Origin: Eunapius fragilis | Lineage: Eukaryota > Porifera > Demospongiae > Spongillida > Spongillidae | Assembly: GCA_963681505.1 (NCBI GenBank) | Contig: OY811987.1 | Location: 2,976,124-3,040,123, forward strand | Length of the DNA stretch: 64,000 nucleotides | Direction of reading: 5' to 3' | Shown: one piece after another, positions 51,790-63,602 of the stretch | Layout of the letters: every line of letters begins with the position of its first letter | How positions within the stretch are numbered: position 1 is the stretch's first letter | The notes under the pieces: model-generated | What the model was told of the DNA's origin: nothing | Seen by the model: only the letters and a program-made list of their open reading frames with translations | Database searches by the model: none | Program-made: the position numbers and the translations under genes

Positions 51790-52800
51790 GTCTGCTGACC
51801 CAACAATGCTTACGCCATGCTTCATATCATTTCCTCTTACCTCGATCTGTAAATCAACGGAGCTTCAGCTCAAAGTTGCTACTGGGCAGTTGGCTGGGCA
51901 GCGGAGCTGTAAAGCCAGGCGCACAACAAGGTCACTAAGCAGCCGAATACCTAACAGTAGATGCATGTAGATAGGGTAGCATAGGTAGTGATTGGCATGC
52001 GCTATAGCGTGGTAGTGTTCGGCACCCGATGTGTTATTAATATATATACTTACTGCCTCCCTAAGACAACCCAGAAGGCCACTACTCCCCATCGCCGACT
52101 ATGCCCTACGCTACCCTACTTTAAAAATCTAAACTTACCAAACAAACTACGAGCTCAGAACGGCAGCGTAGAGTATCCATTTTAAATGACGCACACTCGA
52201 AGATTAGGCACTACTAGTACATGCCATCAGCCCAAATCACTTTTTTTAAAACGAAACGATTGTGAAAATAAGGGCCAAGTGGCCTAGAAAAACTAGCCAG
52301 CGTTCTAGTGAAATTTTAAAAATCTGAACCTGCGTCAGCAGGTTCAATATAGGATTGATTGAGGAATGATGAAGTCATTAAAATTTTTAAATCGCGTCGG
52401 GAGGGACAACGGAGAAACGGATCACTTATCTCGTTGCAGCAATCGAACGACAACACCAAGATCTACGTTTTCATGCTAGTTTCATGTCATTAAACTATGC
52501 GCTTCCAGACAAACAAAGAACCTGCTTCTCGTGCCCATTCCCAAAAAAATTGTTCGTCGTCGTCGTCGTCGTCGTCGTCTTCCTTAGGAAGGTATAACTC
52601 GAGCTACGAACGGTTTTAAAGAACGACAATAGTACCAATCTCTTCAGAATTTACCGGCACGTTATCCTAGCATGTCATTTGGACACATATCACATCTAGA
52701 AAGAAACTACAGCGAGAAATACCCTATTTTGTTGCAAGTTCTATGGCCATCTAGCAAGTTCTAGCAAGTTCTTAATAAAAAAAAAGAAAAAAAAACTTAT
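51790..52800. other. Stretch with a (TCG)n tract, no gene
   Basis: No supported coding region. A (TCG)n run lies at about 52553-52580 preceded by CTTCTCGTGCCCATTCCC. An A-rich stretch lies at 52777-52795. Confidence 0.45.
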
Positions 52801-52803
52801 GAA

Positions 52804-53100
52804 ACAAGTAAATAAAAACATTCTCTAACGAGAAAGTTGGTGGGCATATAGGATTGACAATGTTGGTGTAAAAAGCACGGAAACAAGTGTGACAGAAATG
52901 TTACTGGAAAATTGAAATAGGCCTATATTTAGCCCAGTCACATTTAGGCAGCGCACGCCTGAGAAAACGGGCTAAATATAGGCCTATTTCAATTTTCCAG
53001 TAACATTTCTGTCACACTTGTTTCCGTGCTTTTTACACCAACATTGTCAATCCTATATGCCCACCAACTTTCTCGTTAGAGAATGTTTTTATTTACTTGT
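52804..53100. mobile_element. Foldback MITE, ACAAGTAAA family, copy 2 (about 130-bp arms)
   Basis: The arms 52804-52935 and 52970-53100 are almost perfect reverse complements around a 34-nt loop. The outer 45 bp (ACAAGTAAATAAAAACATTC then TCTAACGAGAAAGTTGGTGGG) match copies at 43574 and 56320. The inner part of the arms is unrelated to copy 1. Confidence 0.92.
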
Positions 53101-53229
53101 AAATTCTTAAGTGAGTGGCGCAACGTTACGCAAGAAGTGATGACCAAAAAGGTACACACGTACTGTTTTTTTTTGTATATCGATTCTGCAGGCGCACACA
53201 TGATATTGACAACTGACTTTAATTTGCGA

Positions 53230-53455
53230 CAATTGGGATTAATGAAGCAGTTGAACACACTGTCACAACTGGGATTAGTGAAGCAGTTGAATACACATGA
53301 GAGCAGTTGAACACACTGTCACAACTGGGATTAGTGAAGCAGTTGAATACACATGAGAGCAGTTGAACACACTGTCACAACTGGGATTAGTGAAGCACTT
53401 GAACACACTGTCACAACTGGGATTAGTGAAGCAGTTGAATACACATGAGAGCTAC
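53230..53455. repeat. About 60-bp tandem repeat, four partial units
   Basis: Units of GTCACAACTGGGATTAGTGA plus AGCAGTTGAATACACATGAG recur from 53230 to 53450, just beyond the 3' end of the HECT gene. Confidence 0.9.
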
Positions 53456-53526
53456 TACAGGATCAGGAGGCAAATGACTGATATATATGAGTGCTGCAAA
53501 AGATACCTACGTAAGATAGATAGTTT

Positions 53527-56037
53527 TTATGACTTGCCATAACCCCCATGCCACTTGAAGGCAATGTTGGTATGCTCCCTAAAGGCAGCGTAGTCTTCCC
53601 AGTATCGTGTCGGGAGTGTTAGCTGGCAGGAACAGGTACTTGCAGTTGGGTAAGGGTCACTAGAACTGAACCTGAGAGTTAGGTTCTTTGATGATGGTAT
53701 AGAATGGGCTCCCGTGAAGAAGAACAAGATATCATAAAGTTCTGTCAATAGACCAAAACTTTAATAAATGCAAATAGTTTATGTAAAGGGAGTGGGTCAC
53801 ATACTGGGGGTTATAGTGTCGTCCCTTTCACTGGCTGGGAAAAAGAAAAACATAACAAATAAGTTGCCATTAAGTCTTATACATTGTACCTGCTTCAATC
53901 TCCTCCAAATATTCATTGAACAGTAGGTATGTTGCTTCTTCTCTACTTCTTTCATTCGAACCCTTTTCAGAGTACATAACAGTGTTGAACCCTCTTTTAA
54001 TACTCTCTGTAAAATGCAGTGTAAACTGTATGGGATTCTGTACATACATACAATATGGCAATTTACCAGCAGTTAAAGGCTCCTGGTGGCCATGGGTGAA
54101 AAATGGTTCCAACACTGATTGGTACAGTGACAAGACCTGCAGCACACCATGTGTTTTCAGACCTTCTGAAAATTGATCCAGCTCAGCCTTTGCGGAGAAG
54201 ATTACAGCATGTGCCCCAAGCATGTTAAGTATTGTGCTCTTGTCATCCTTGGATATGGTACTGGTAGGTTTGTTCACCCCACAAAAATGCAGTATTTCAC
54301 AACATTCCAGAGCAATTTCTCGTAAGGACACTGTGTCGTGTGAGTTATGAATCTACCAAAAAATCTCACAATAACAATAACATTTGAGAAATGAAGAAGT
54401 ACATACTCTTTCCATCAGCTCTTTAATATTTCCATCTGGCACGTCATGAATAGGGATATTAATCTTTAAAGGGTCCTCCCCACACAAGTAGCGGTAAACA
54501 GCAGGTGACAGCATCTGGAATGGTATGTCTCCTCCAGCCTGCACTAACATAATTGACACCAACATTCCAATATGTTTGTACACTAGCTCCTGAATATTGA
54601 GATAGAAACAAATAATAGCAACATTTTGTGATGCACCAAGAAGTACCTGAAGTGCTATGACATCATGCCTAAAGGTGCCATTTTGGATGTATCTAGCGCC
54701 TACTTCATTCATTAATAAAGTGAAGTACTCACGAGCCAGTCCTCCACCATCAACCCCCACCTCTGAAACAAATTCAACCTAAAAATAAGTGGCTTGCAGG
54801 CTTAAACTTATGTTATCATACTGTTATCTTCTTCTCTAAGGAAAATGATGGTTTCATTAGCCTCTTAAGAGTGTCATCAAGAACATTGGAACGACGGATC
54901 AACATGGTGAATGCTTGTGCTTCAAGTTTAATGTCTAGAAGCTTTATCACTGCTTGTATTGTTCTGTTTTGGATTAAGTATTTTAGCGCAGTATGCCCTT
55001 AATGATACCCACCCACCTGGGTTGAGCAACAGGGTTACTACAACTCGGGAGCTGTAGTGGTTGCGTACAGGGCAGCATTGGTGGTTCTTCCTCATTCACT
55101 ATTTCAGAATCGTCAAGTTCAAAAAGTGAATCATCACTTTCAACTTCGTCTTTGTTCTGTAGGGTGCATGTTGGAATGCCATATGAACAGCAATAAAAAT
55201 GAAAATGAACAGAACACTTACACTACCGCCACATGACTGAATATGAGTTTTGATTTCATCTAAACGATACTCATTCCCACAAGACAAACACTGCTCTACT
55301 GGTACATCACAACCCTTGGGTGCAAAAATAAATAAATAAATAAATAAAATTACACCAAAAAAATTACTTACATCATTGGAAACGGGGGTGGTACTTATAG
55401 GTCTTTGAAGTGGGCGAATGTATATTTTGGCACAACTAACGACGGCTTTCAGATATTCAGTCGTGTATCCCTTGCTGGAGGGCATTGGAATTAAAACTAG
55501 GCTTTTGGAATCGGCACCCTCTCCCGCCGTCAAAAGCTCGTAGCCACCTCCTTCCTTGAGTTTTGGAAACTCGTCATAGATCTGTTTTTGAAATTGCTTG
55601 GCATCATCATCTAAAAAGAGGGACACTTTCTTTTCCCCAAGATCTGCAATTTTTAATGTGCTGCGCTCCTTTGTACCAGGCACCATGGAGTCTGACGGTG
55701 AAGAAAGACAAAGGAACGAATGCGACCACGATGCCGCGCGGGGTTTTTTGGGCAACGATTCCCTGCGATTGGTCTTTCTACGCTTGAACATGGTGGTTAG
55801 TTCGCCTGTGACAGATGCAGAAGATGATGGACGGTAGCCTGATGGACCAGCAGATGAAGAAACGGAGGCACCCATATGCATGAATGAGCCTGATGGACCA
55901 GGAGATGACGAAATGGAGGCACCCATGAATGAGCCTGATGAACCATCGCCCGTTAGGCGTTCTACTGCATGCAGTAACATGTTCGTTCCTTCCAAGAGTT
56001 GGCGGCGGAGGTCTGTTGCCGGCGGATGCTGAGACAT
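53527..56037 (-). CDS. Intact HECT-type E3 ubiquitin ligase with a UBZ4-like zinc finger, ten exons
   Basis: Exons 55372-56037, 55222-55314, 55017-55156, 54822-54963, 54647-54778, 54407-54589, 54067-54352, 53890-54006, 53805-53834 and 53527-53741 join through GT/AG introns (mostly 47-93 nt) into one uninterrupted 667-aa frame. The N-terminus is Ser/Gly-rich with a basic patch (FKRRKTNRRESLPKK). Exon 2 carries C-x2-C-x11-H-x3-C (CLSCGNEYRLDEIKTHIQSC), a UBZ4-like ubiquitin-binding finger. An acidic linker follows. The HECT domain spans about residues 310-667: VGVDGGGLAREYFTLL, FFTGAHSIPS, and STCSCQLTLPTRY with the predicted catalytic Cys. HECT ligases carry ubiquitin as a thioester before transfer. 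Small HECT proteins of the G2E3-like type are multicopy in sponges (recalled). It lies between inverted integrase copies. Confidence 0.85.
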
Positions 56038-56319
56038 TTCAAGCCACGTTTCCTTCTAAAGATGTGCGCATGCGCATTATTATCAATCATATGCATGTAC
56101 CAAAACTGGTGATGAATTTCAACTTGAACCGGGGGTGAGTCGCAGTCGGAAAACTGATAACAACAGTCTGATTGTGGGCTGTTGTACGTAGTTGATTCAA
56201 AGTGATTTACAACTTTAATTCAATCTAAACCAGATGTTTTAACAGTTTGAGCCAAGTCACGATACAATGCAGACTATCCATACCATTAGCATATAATCTC
56301 AGAAAAACGCCACGGTATA

Positions 56320-56515
56320 AAAGTAAAGAAAGACATTCTCTAACGAGAAAGTTGGTGGGATATAGGAATTGGAGGCAAAGGTGGTGTAAAAAGGAAGGGA
56401 ACTAGGTTTTGGGAAAAGAAAATTGAGACAAGGATATATAATAGGATTTTTGTCTCATTTTTCTTTTCCCAAAGCCTAGTTCCCTCCCTTTTTACACCAC
56501 CTTTGCCTCCAATTC
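56320..56515. mobile_element. Foldback MITE, ACAAGTAAA family, copy 3 (right end truncated)
   Basis: AAGTAAAGAAAGACATTCTC plus TAACGAGAAAGTTGGTGGG starts the left arm. Inner arms from GGAGGCAAAGGTGGTG pair with 56453-56515. The expected outer 50 bp on the right are missing, replaced by GACGAATCAG. The inner arm is again unlike the other two copies. Confidence 0.82.
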
Positions 56516-56979
56516 TGACGAATCAGTACGACGCGCGCGAGTGGAAAGTGTCACACGAGGATACCACGTTAGTAAAATTGTTGGAATCCGGAACTGAGAG
56601 ACTGATCAAGAAGCACTTGCAGTTGGTAGAGAGCCAGATATTATGCACGCGGCAGACATGAATGCTGTGTGCGTAAAAAAGGAGTCTACACATGTACTAT
56701 CGTTGAGCATGTGCCTCATGAACTTACCCGCATTATTATCCCATGGTGGATCTGTCTGATGTGCAGTTACCGGGAGACGGAAGATTGGAAAGCGATTGAA
56801 TGTTAATTCAATTCCTTGTGACTACATATTGGAAGGAACTAAAAACGTTTAGCTAGAGTGTATTGTTACTGACCTGCATGAGTACCTAAAATTGTACTGA
56901 GGTAGTTTGAGTACTATTCGTTTAACCTTAATTCTCCAGGTCCAAGTCCTACGCGTAGGACCAATAGGAGCATGCTAAG

Positions 56980-59020
56980 CTTAAAAGAATTTTACATCAG
57001 TTCTCAGATGTTACTCCCATAGGTGGCGGAGATTTAGGACATACTAATGTCCTATGGCACAAAATTGACACAGGGGACGCCCCTCCGGTACATCAACCAG
57101 CAAGAAGGCTTCCATTTAATCAGCGTGACATGGTTCAGAAGATGCTCCATGGAATGCTTCGTCAGGGAATTGTGGAACCATCAGGAGGAGCATGGGCCTC
57201 TCCTATCGTCTTGGTAAAAAAGAAAGATGGTTCCTTCAAGTTTCGTGTTAATTTTCGCCGCCTAAATAGTGTTACAAAAAAAAAGATGTTCACCTCCTTC
57301 CCAGGATCGATGACGCCTTGGATACTTTGGCTGGCTCTAGGTGGTGTTCAACGCTAGGCTTAGCGAGTGGCTATCGGCAGGTCGAGATGAATCCAGCCGA
57401 CCGAGAGAAAACCGCCTTCATCACTCCGTTCGGTCTGCATCAATTTCGGGTGATGCCATTTGGTTTGACAAATGCACCAAGCACCTTCCAGCGTTTAAAG
57501 AGTATAATATTGGCGGGTCTTAGTTGGGTAACTTGTTTGGTGTATCTTGACGATATCATCATTTTACAGTCGAAGAACACTTGCAGCGGCTCACGGAGGT
57601 ACTTCGCAGGCTAAAGGAGGCGGGGCTGAAGATAAAACCTAGCAAGTGTCATTTGCTGTGCACGAGTGTGCGCTATACCTAGGGTATGTTGTTTCAGAAG
57701 AAGGTATAGCAGCAGATCCTGAAAATATCAAATGTGTTACTAATTGGCCTATAGCTACCCCCACTGATCATGAGAGTCTGCGGCCGTTTTTAGGGTTTGC
57801 CTCCTACTATCGCAAATTCATCCACCACTTTGCAGACATCGCTGTACCACTTCATGCATGCATTAACGGAGAAAATGAAACCGTGGCTTTGGACTATGCT
57901 GTGTGACGAGGCATTTTGTACTCTGAAGGATAAATTAGTTTCACCCCCTATCTTGTCTTTCCCTCAGTTTGACATGCATGATCTTTGTGATGGACGCTGA
58001 CGCTCGCCAGGAAGGCATTGGGGCAGTACTGTCACATCAACACAATGGAAGGGTGATAGCATATGCCAGTAGAGTGCTTACCACGACGGAGCGTCAATAT
58101 TGTGCAACAAGACGTGAAATGTTAGCTCTGGTCAGTACTGACGCCAGTTTAGGGCATACCTGTGGGGGCGTAAGTTTATTGTCCGTATACAGATCACAAT
58201 GCCCTGCGTTGGTTACGTAACTTTAAAGACCCCCAAGGTCAGGCAGCACGGTGGCTTGAGATTCTGGCTGAATTTGATTTTGATGTCGTTCACCGACCAG
58301 GTTTACAACATGGCAATGCCGATGCATTATCAAGACTTCAATGTTATAGCAGTGCGGTATGCAAAGTGGTGGTGCGCCGTGTTTGTTCCACAATGCATGT
58401 GATGCTGACAGCTCTGTAGGGTTCTGCGGGGCAACACCGTTGTCTCAATTTGATGTGCAGTTCAGTGCTGAACTTTCTTTCTTACAACGGGGGGGATCCT
58501 ATAGAGAAATTCAAAGTTCCGACTCGGATATTCACCTGGGTGAAGGATACGACGCCCATTCCAGCTGTTTGTCCATGTGAGGGCAGTTATACTCTGCAGA
58601 CGCTGTGGGCACAGCACAAACATCTGGTGGTAAGGGACGAAGTCCTTTTTAGACAATGGGAAGATGTTCCAGGGAAAGGACGCAACAAACACCTACAGTA
58701 GGTAGTTCCACGGAGTTGGGTGTCCACCGCGTCTTGCAGCAGCTTCATAACTCTCCCAGCGGTGGCCACTTTGGGATAGGTAAAACCTTGGAAAAAGTGC
58801 GTTCCAGGTTCCACTGGCCAGGTCAGCTAGCGACGTGATATTAAAGATTGGTGTCGAGCCTGTTATCAGTGTGCAGAAAGAAAGTCGCCTGCACGACCAA
58901 ATCGCGCCCCAATGCAGACTGTTTTATCGGGCGGGCCGTTCCAGCGAGTGGCCATGGATATTCTAGGACCCCTTCCAGTAACAGAGAGAGGTCACAAATA
59001 TGTTCTTGTATTGCTCTGCA
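56980..59020 (+). pseudogene. Gypsy-type LTR-retrotransposon pol relic
   Basis: Pieces in shifting frames give reverse transcriptase (LRQGIVEPSGGAWASPIVLV, FITPFGLHQFRVMPFGLTNA, YLDDIII with the YxDD motif), RNase H (VMDADARQEGIGAVLSH, then YASRVLTTTE), and the integrase start. In the integrase an H-x4-H-like finger (about 58740-58790) is followed by AMDILGPLPVTERG, near its first Asp. The copy ends inside the integrase at about 59020 and begins just before RT, with no gag, protease or LTR. There are multiple frameshifts. It lies between the HECT gene and the right-arm integrase, on the opposite strand, so it probably inserted there. It is not functional. Confidence 0.88.
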
Positions 59021-59448
59021 ATTTACCGCAAATACATCTTTTAGCAATTTGACAATCTTTGAAGAATTGCAAGAAAGTAAAAATATTTTCTGAATTAATA
59101 ACTATTTCTACAGTACAATGAGATTTTGGTTAGTTCTAATATCATATGAGTTTGCAAAAAATTAATTTTAACTTGCGTCCTACGCGCAGGACGATAATCC
59201 TATATGCGTAAGACGACGGGAGATTAAAGGGTAATGTATACTTCATGATACCTTTAGTAAAATTATAGTATTGTAGCTTCCCATCACGCGTTGTCAGTTC
59301 TATGCTGTTTTCCATAAGTAAAAAAATGCACCGGGAGTAATTGCTATTGTGCATGCAGCATAAAAATATAACCTTCTGTTATATACCAGGTCAGATGCGA
59401 CTCAGTCAAACAAGTGATCTGACTGCATATACAACAGTAGAATACAAA

Positions 59449-61565
59449 TTAAGTTAAATGACTGAAAACAGATTCTAAAGTGGACCTATATAGGTCAACT
59501 CCATAATTAGAGCTTGGACCAAGTGGGTTGATGGTTGTTAGCAGTTCCTGTTGGACACCTTCTGGTAGTAGGGAGGTGATTGGTGGAACAACGACTGCAT
59601 CTAATTCTCCATCATCAGCAGTGGCAGGAAGAGGTCCAGTCCAATCAATACCAAACCTTTGTGATTCATCCTACGCATGCATGTGCACAAACACAGTAAC
59701 AGACCATTACAATTTGCAAAAGTACAAATTACTTACATCTGTCATAGACACTGATTCACATCCTGTGATCCAAAGCTGACAGGGTGACAGGTTGCCTTCA
59801 GAACTTAGAGGATGCAGGTTCCATGCTTGCTTAAATACCTCCAGTGCTCTGTTTATGCGACTTGTATATACATAGTGGAGACAAAACAGATGTACTTCAT
59901 TCTCACAGTCTAGAACCCCTTCTTCCTCCAAGGCATAAAACAGGTTGTAAAAAACAACAGTGCACTGGTTAAATACATCCAACCACAACCTCTCAATGCG
60001 CTGATTGTGAACACTGCGCCCAGCTATGAAGCTCCCTCTTCCCGGTCCTCTTAAAGGATGCTCCACCATAAATCTAGCTACTCCAACGTTTTCTCCACCT
60101 CTGTCTCCACGAACTCGACTAGGAAGCCCGAGCTGCCTTACACCCTCAGTAAATAGATGGAGCACTGTGTCAGCTCGATTATTGTCACAGCAATGTAAGT
60201 AAACAATCCTGCGACTGTAGCCATCAATACAACCATGTATTACAAATCGCCACCTAAATGCAACGGAAATAAATAGCATGGGTATACAGTATACATGTTT
60301 TAGCACACGTACCTTATCAGTTTATGATTTCCATCAATGTGGTAGAGAGATTTGGGTCCCGGAACTTGGTACACACGCCTATTTATAGTGGAGAGGCGAC
60401 GCATTATCGATCCATTAGGATCAATCTTCCTCTGAATTTCGCGGACACGATGTTGTTGGACTCTGAGGCCGCGAGCCAATAGATGGCCGCACATTTGCCG
60501 ATTCCCACACCATGGATATTCCTTCTGGATGCTGCTCATAACTACCTCTAGGTACTCATCTGTAACTTCGGCATACTGCGACGATATGGATAAGCTAAAC
60601 TCTGCCATGCGCCGATGTACCGTTCGAGGGGAAACGCCTATCATCTCGGCAATTTGAGGGACGGTAAAACGGTTTTCCACGAGATATTCGAGATGGTCTC
60701 GAGGTACAAAAAATCGCGGCCGCCCAGCGGTTCCACTCGTTTCTACCTGTGGTCGATAAGCATAAAGTACACGTCTTGCAGTGTCCATAGCCTCTCGTAA
60801 TACATTCAACGCCATCCTTATGTATTGCTTGGCACTTTCTTCGTTGGCATTCAGACCCTCTGTATGCTCGATCAATAGAATCTCGCGATACGCCAGCTCA
60901 ATCGTTAGTATAAACGCTTCCATTTGGTCATATGAAACGCTTCTACCATCCTGTGTTGGCACTAGGGCGTTAATAACATTTCTCAGTGATGGAAGTAGGC
61001 CTGTCGAAAAAATTCCACCGGAATTTCGGCATTTTTAGGCAGTTTCTAATTTCACAAAATGCCAGCATTTTCCAATTATATACACATCGCATACTACCGA
61101 CAACGGGTCAGTAAACCACAAAAACTAACGGTATGCAGAAATATACGGTTTTTCACTAATATGGCGATCAACGAGGTCCCATCGTACTAATTGGCCAGAA
61201 AAAGATAATCGAAGACGGCCAGACCCAAGGTCACTGTAGCAGCAGGCATCGCTAACGTGGCTGCTTTGTTGTCGTCTTTTGCAATCCAGCAGCGTACGGG
61301 TGTTGCACTCGAACCGTCGTACTTAGTTGTTGCGTCTTCTCCACTTCCAATTTGTGTGCCTGGCCTTTCCTCTTCTTCCGCCGCTTCTTTGTGCGTTGGA
61401 CCAAATTAAACTCTCGTGACGGTTAAAAAGATAACCGGCATTTTTTGGTGGAATTTGGAAATTTTACAGAGCATTTTTTGCATATTACGGTCGGAATTTT
61501 TGAGAATTTTTGTGTGGCATTTTTTCGACAGGCCTAGATGGAAGAACGCTCGCAACGGCAGCCAT
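59449..61565 (-). pseudogene. Integrase-core protein, right-arm copy disrupted by a MITE
   Basis: Same three-exon gene as at 45919 (start codon at 61563-61565). Exon 1 is split about ten codons after the start by the 541-bp insertion. The DDE motifs, helix-turn-helix and splice sites are retained. Differences from the left copy include Ile to Thr in the LHLF[I/T]EGVRQ block and Thr to Ala in NVGV[T/A]RF. Translation could only begin at a downstream codon. Confidence 0.85.
60996..61536. mobile_element. hAT-type MITE, 541 bp, perfect 8-bp target duplication
   Basis: The termini TAGGCCTGTCGAAAAAAT and the inverse (ATTTTTTCGACAGGCCTA) are flanked by GATGGAAG at 60988-60995 and 61537-61544. The left arm has the uninterrupted site with one copy (within CACTGATGGAAGAACGC read inverted). 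An 8-bp duplication and TAG..TG ends are typical of hAT. The interior has GGCATTTTT and AATTTTT repeats and no transposase. Confidence 0.92.
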
Positions 61566-61676
61566 CACGAAATTTGGAGACACGGATTCAGGATTGATAA
61601 TAGCCGCTGGTATGGAATAGAGGTTGATATGGAATGGAGATTGTACTTGTCTTATGTAATAATCTGCAACATTTCA

Positions 61677-61930
61677 CAACACCCCCCCCCCCCCCCCCCC
61701 CCCCCAAATAATTGAATAGGGGACGTGAATTTTGGCAGCGATCACCTCCCATATGCTATACGTGTAACGATAGGGGGGGGGGGGGGGGGGGGGGGGGTGG
61801 GGGGTGGAGTAGGGTATCCCGCAAAACCGTGCTATTAAATTCACGACTTCTTTGGGGGGGGGGAGGGGGGGGTAAAACCGCGTTATTAAAATCACTTCAC
61901 ACCCCCCCCCCCCGCCCCAAAACCCTGCAT
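61677..61930. repeat. Poly-C/poly-G tracts and a GGGGCGGATGCAGGG element end
   Basis: C run 61681-61704, G run about 61773-61798, further G and C runs to 61913, then the inverse of GGGGCGGATGCAGGGTTTT. It is related to the tracts at 10.7-11.6 kb. Confidence 0.8.
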
Positions 61931-62104
61931 CCGCCCCTGATTTGTTGCGGAAGGATCAGACTTATTTGTGCTAATTGATGCTCATCCACCTCTTGTTGTA
62001 GAGGAGTTTATTAACGAAGCGCAATAAGTTAAAATTAAAATGACATTAATTTGAAGTTATTGAAGATAAATTGTGACTTATATTGGTAAAAAGGGATAGT
62101 CCTC

Positions 62105-62206
62105 TAGTCTCGTACCCAGACCGTCTATGACGTAAGCGATTACGCTGTAAACAGTATAATCACTACGATAATCGCTTACGTCATAGACGGTCTGGGTACG
62201 AGACTA
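62105..62206. mobile_element. Palindromic MITE, TAGTCTCGTACCCAGACC family, 102 bp
   Basis: A nearly perfect palindrome: TAGTCTCGTACCCAGACCGT is paired with its inverse at 62187-62206, around a short centre near 62150. ATAGTCCTC (62096-62104) and ATAGTCCAC (62207-62215) flank it, an 8-of-9 match that supports a 9-bp target duplication of MULE type. Confidence 0.82.
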
Positions 62207-62216
62207 ATAGTCCACA

Positions 62217-62700
62217 GCATCGTGCTGGCTATGCTGTTCTTAGTGGTCCAAAGAGAAACTTTGCATGTGTCTTGTTCCTTTGTTGTCTTTTAAAAACCGG
62301 TTTTTTAGGTTACTCGACTATTAGCAATTACCTTTTCGGTCGACTATGCATTAGTACTATTCAGATTAACCGATTTCAGAATTTGCTAACCGATTCTGTT
62401 TTTCTTAGTCGCGATTAATCGCTATTCGTTTCCTTCGTACCCTTCCCGCCTGTCTGACAATGGCTTACTAACGGGTTAATTTTAAAAACAAATTTCGTTG
62501 ATGTAATCAACATTTAGTCTGGGAACCCGATGGGGCAACCACACAACTTTCAAGAAGGCGTTTCAATATTTGAAAAACATAAAAGCCACCCTAGCTTCTG
62601 GGTTGTCTTAGGTATAGTAAGTTTAATGCAACTACGTTCAACACATCAGGTGCCGAACACAACCTACGCGCTATCATGAATGCCGATCACTACTTACCTT
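62217..62700. other. Spacer between the two palindromic MITEs
   Basis: No coding region supported. The next 700 bp after the second MITE (62840-63540) also show nothing beyond AT-rich sequence. Confidence 0.4.
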
Positions 62701-62709
62701 TTCCTAGCC

Positions 62710-62830
62710 TAGTCTCGTGCCCAAACTCAATGCATCGCAGCTGCGGGTGACCGCTACGCTTGCATAGGCAAGCGTAGCGGTGATGTAATCCACCCGCAGC
62801 TGCGATGCATTGGGTTTGGGCACGAGACTA
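62710..62830. mobile_element. Palindromic MITE, TAGTCTCG family, second copy, 121 bp
   Basis: TAGTCTCGTGCCCAAACTCA is inverted at 62811-62830. The arms continue through GCATCGCAGCTGCGGGT, and the centre (CCGCTACGCTTGC) is itself palindromic. CCTTTTCC occurs on both sides but with a small offset, so the duplication is uncertain. Confidence 0.8.
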
Positions 62831-63540
62831 CCCTTTTCCAGACGTTCACCCATGACATCCTGAATATCGTGCATTGCATGATTGTTTGTCATATACGTTG
62901 GAACGACAGATTTGCCATGAGGTTTCACAAGCTTTTTTGGTTCTGCTACTTGTCGAATTCTTATGTTCGAACAATGGATTATAACTATGTGCACGTGTTA
63001 TTAATTTATAAGCGGATAAAAGCTAGAAGGAATAGTAACAAAAAACATAAACTTGAGAAACAGTGATTTATTGATAGTGCCAATATAAAATTAAAACCTC
63101 GAAAAACCTAGATCTTTGGCAAATTAATAATGCATTAATCGCTAAAATCGATTTTAGTAACCGACCAGATGTTATAAACGATTAGACTTTTTATCATAGT
63201 AGATTTTAATTTTTCAGAAACTGAGGTACGATGTCATTACCCACCGTATTTTTAATTCGGTTAACACAGTCATACAGCTCTATCAAAGCTTCAACATGTT
63301 CAACGTGTTCACCATCAAACTGTGCAAGTGATTAGTTAAGTATGTTCAGAACATACCCTAACGTCTCTTAGAATATGTTACATCTTTGATGGGTAGTCAT
63401 TTGGATTTAAAATCGAACATCAACAATCTATAGTTTTAAAAATGGCTTCAGGTGTAGTGGAAAAAAGTGACAGATATTACATAATGATGGAGCAGGACAT
63501 GGAACTATTTGGCTTTCACTGAATTTTTTTTTTGGCATTT

Positions 63541-63546
63541 TTTATT
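63541..63546 (-). terminator. Polyadenylation signal AATAAA of the TPR-like gene
   Basis: AATAAA on the minus strand, within GCACAATAAAAAATGCC, 57 nt beyond the stop codon. Confidence 0.65.
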
Positions 63547-63602
63547 GTGCATGGCAGTGATTTTGACACATGAAATTCAGTAATACAAACAGAGTTCTTC
63601 TA

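Larger units (their letters stand above)
59399..61752. repeat. Right inverted arm of the integrase/HECT structure
   Basis: Inverse of 45737-47536, with a 541-bp element inserted at 60996-61536. The coding parts differ by only two amino acids over the last 199 residues of exon 2, so the arms are very young or have been homogenised. Confidence 0.95.

Noticed and set aside
56980-59020. Functional LTR retrotransposon
   Set aside because: No LTRs, no gag, multiple frameshifts, and truncation inside the integrase.
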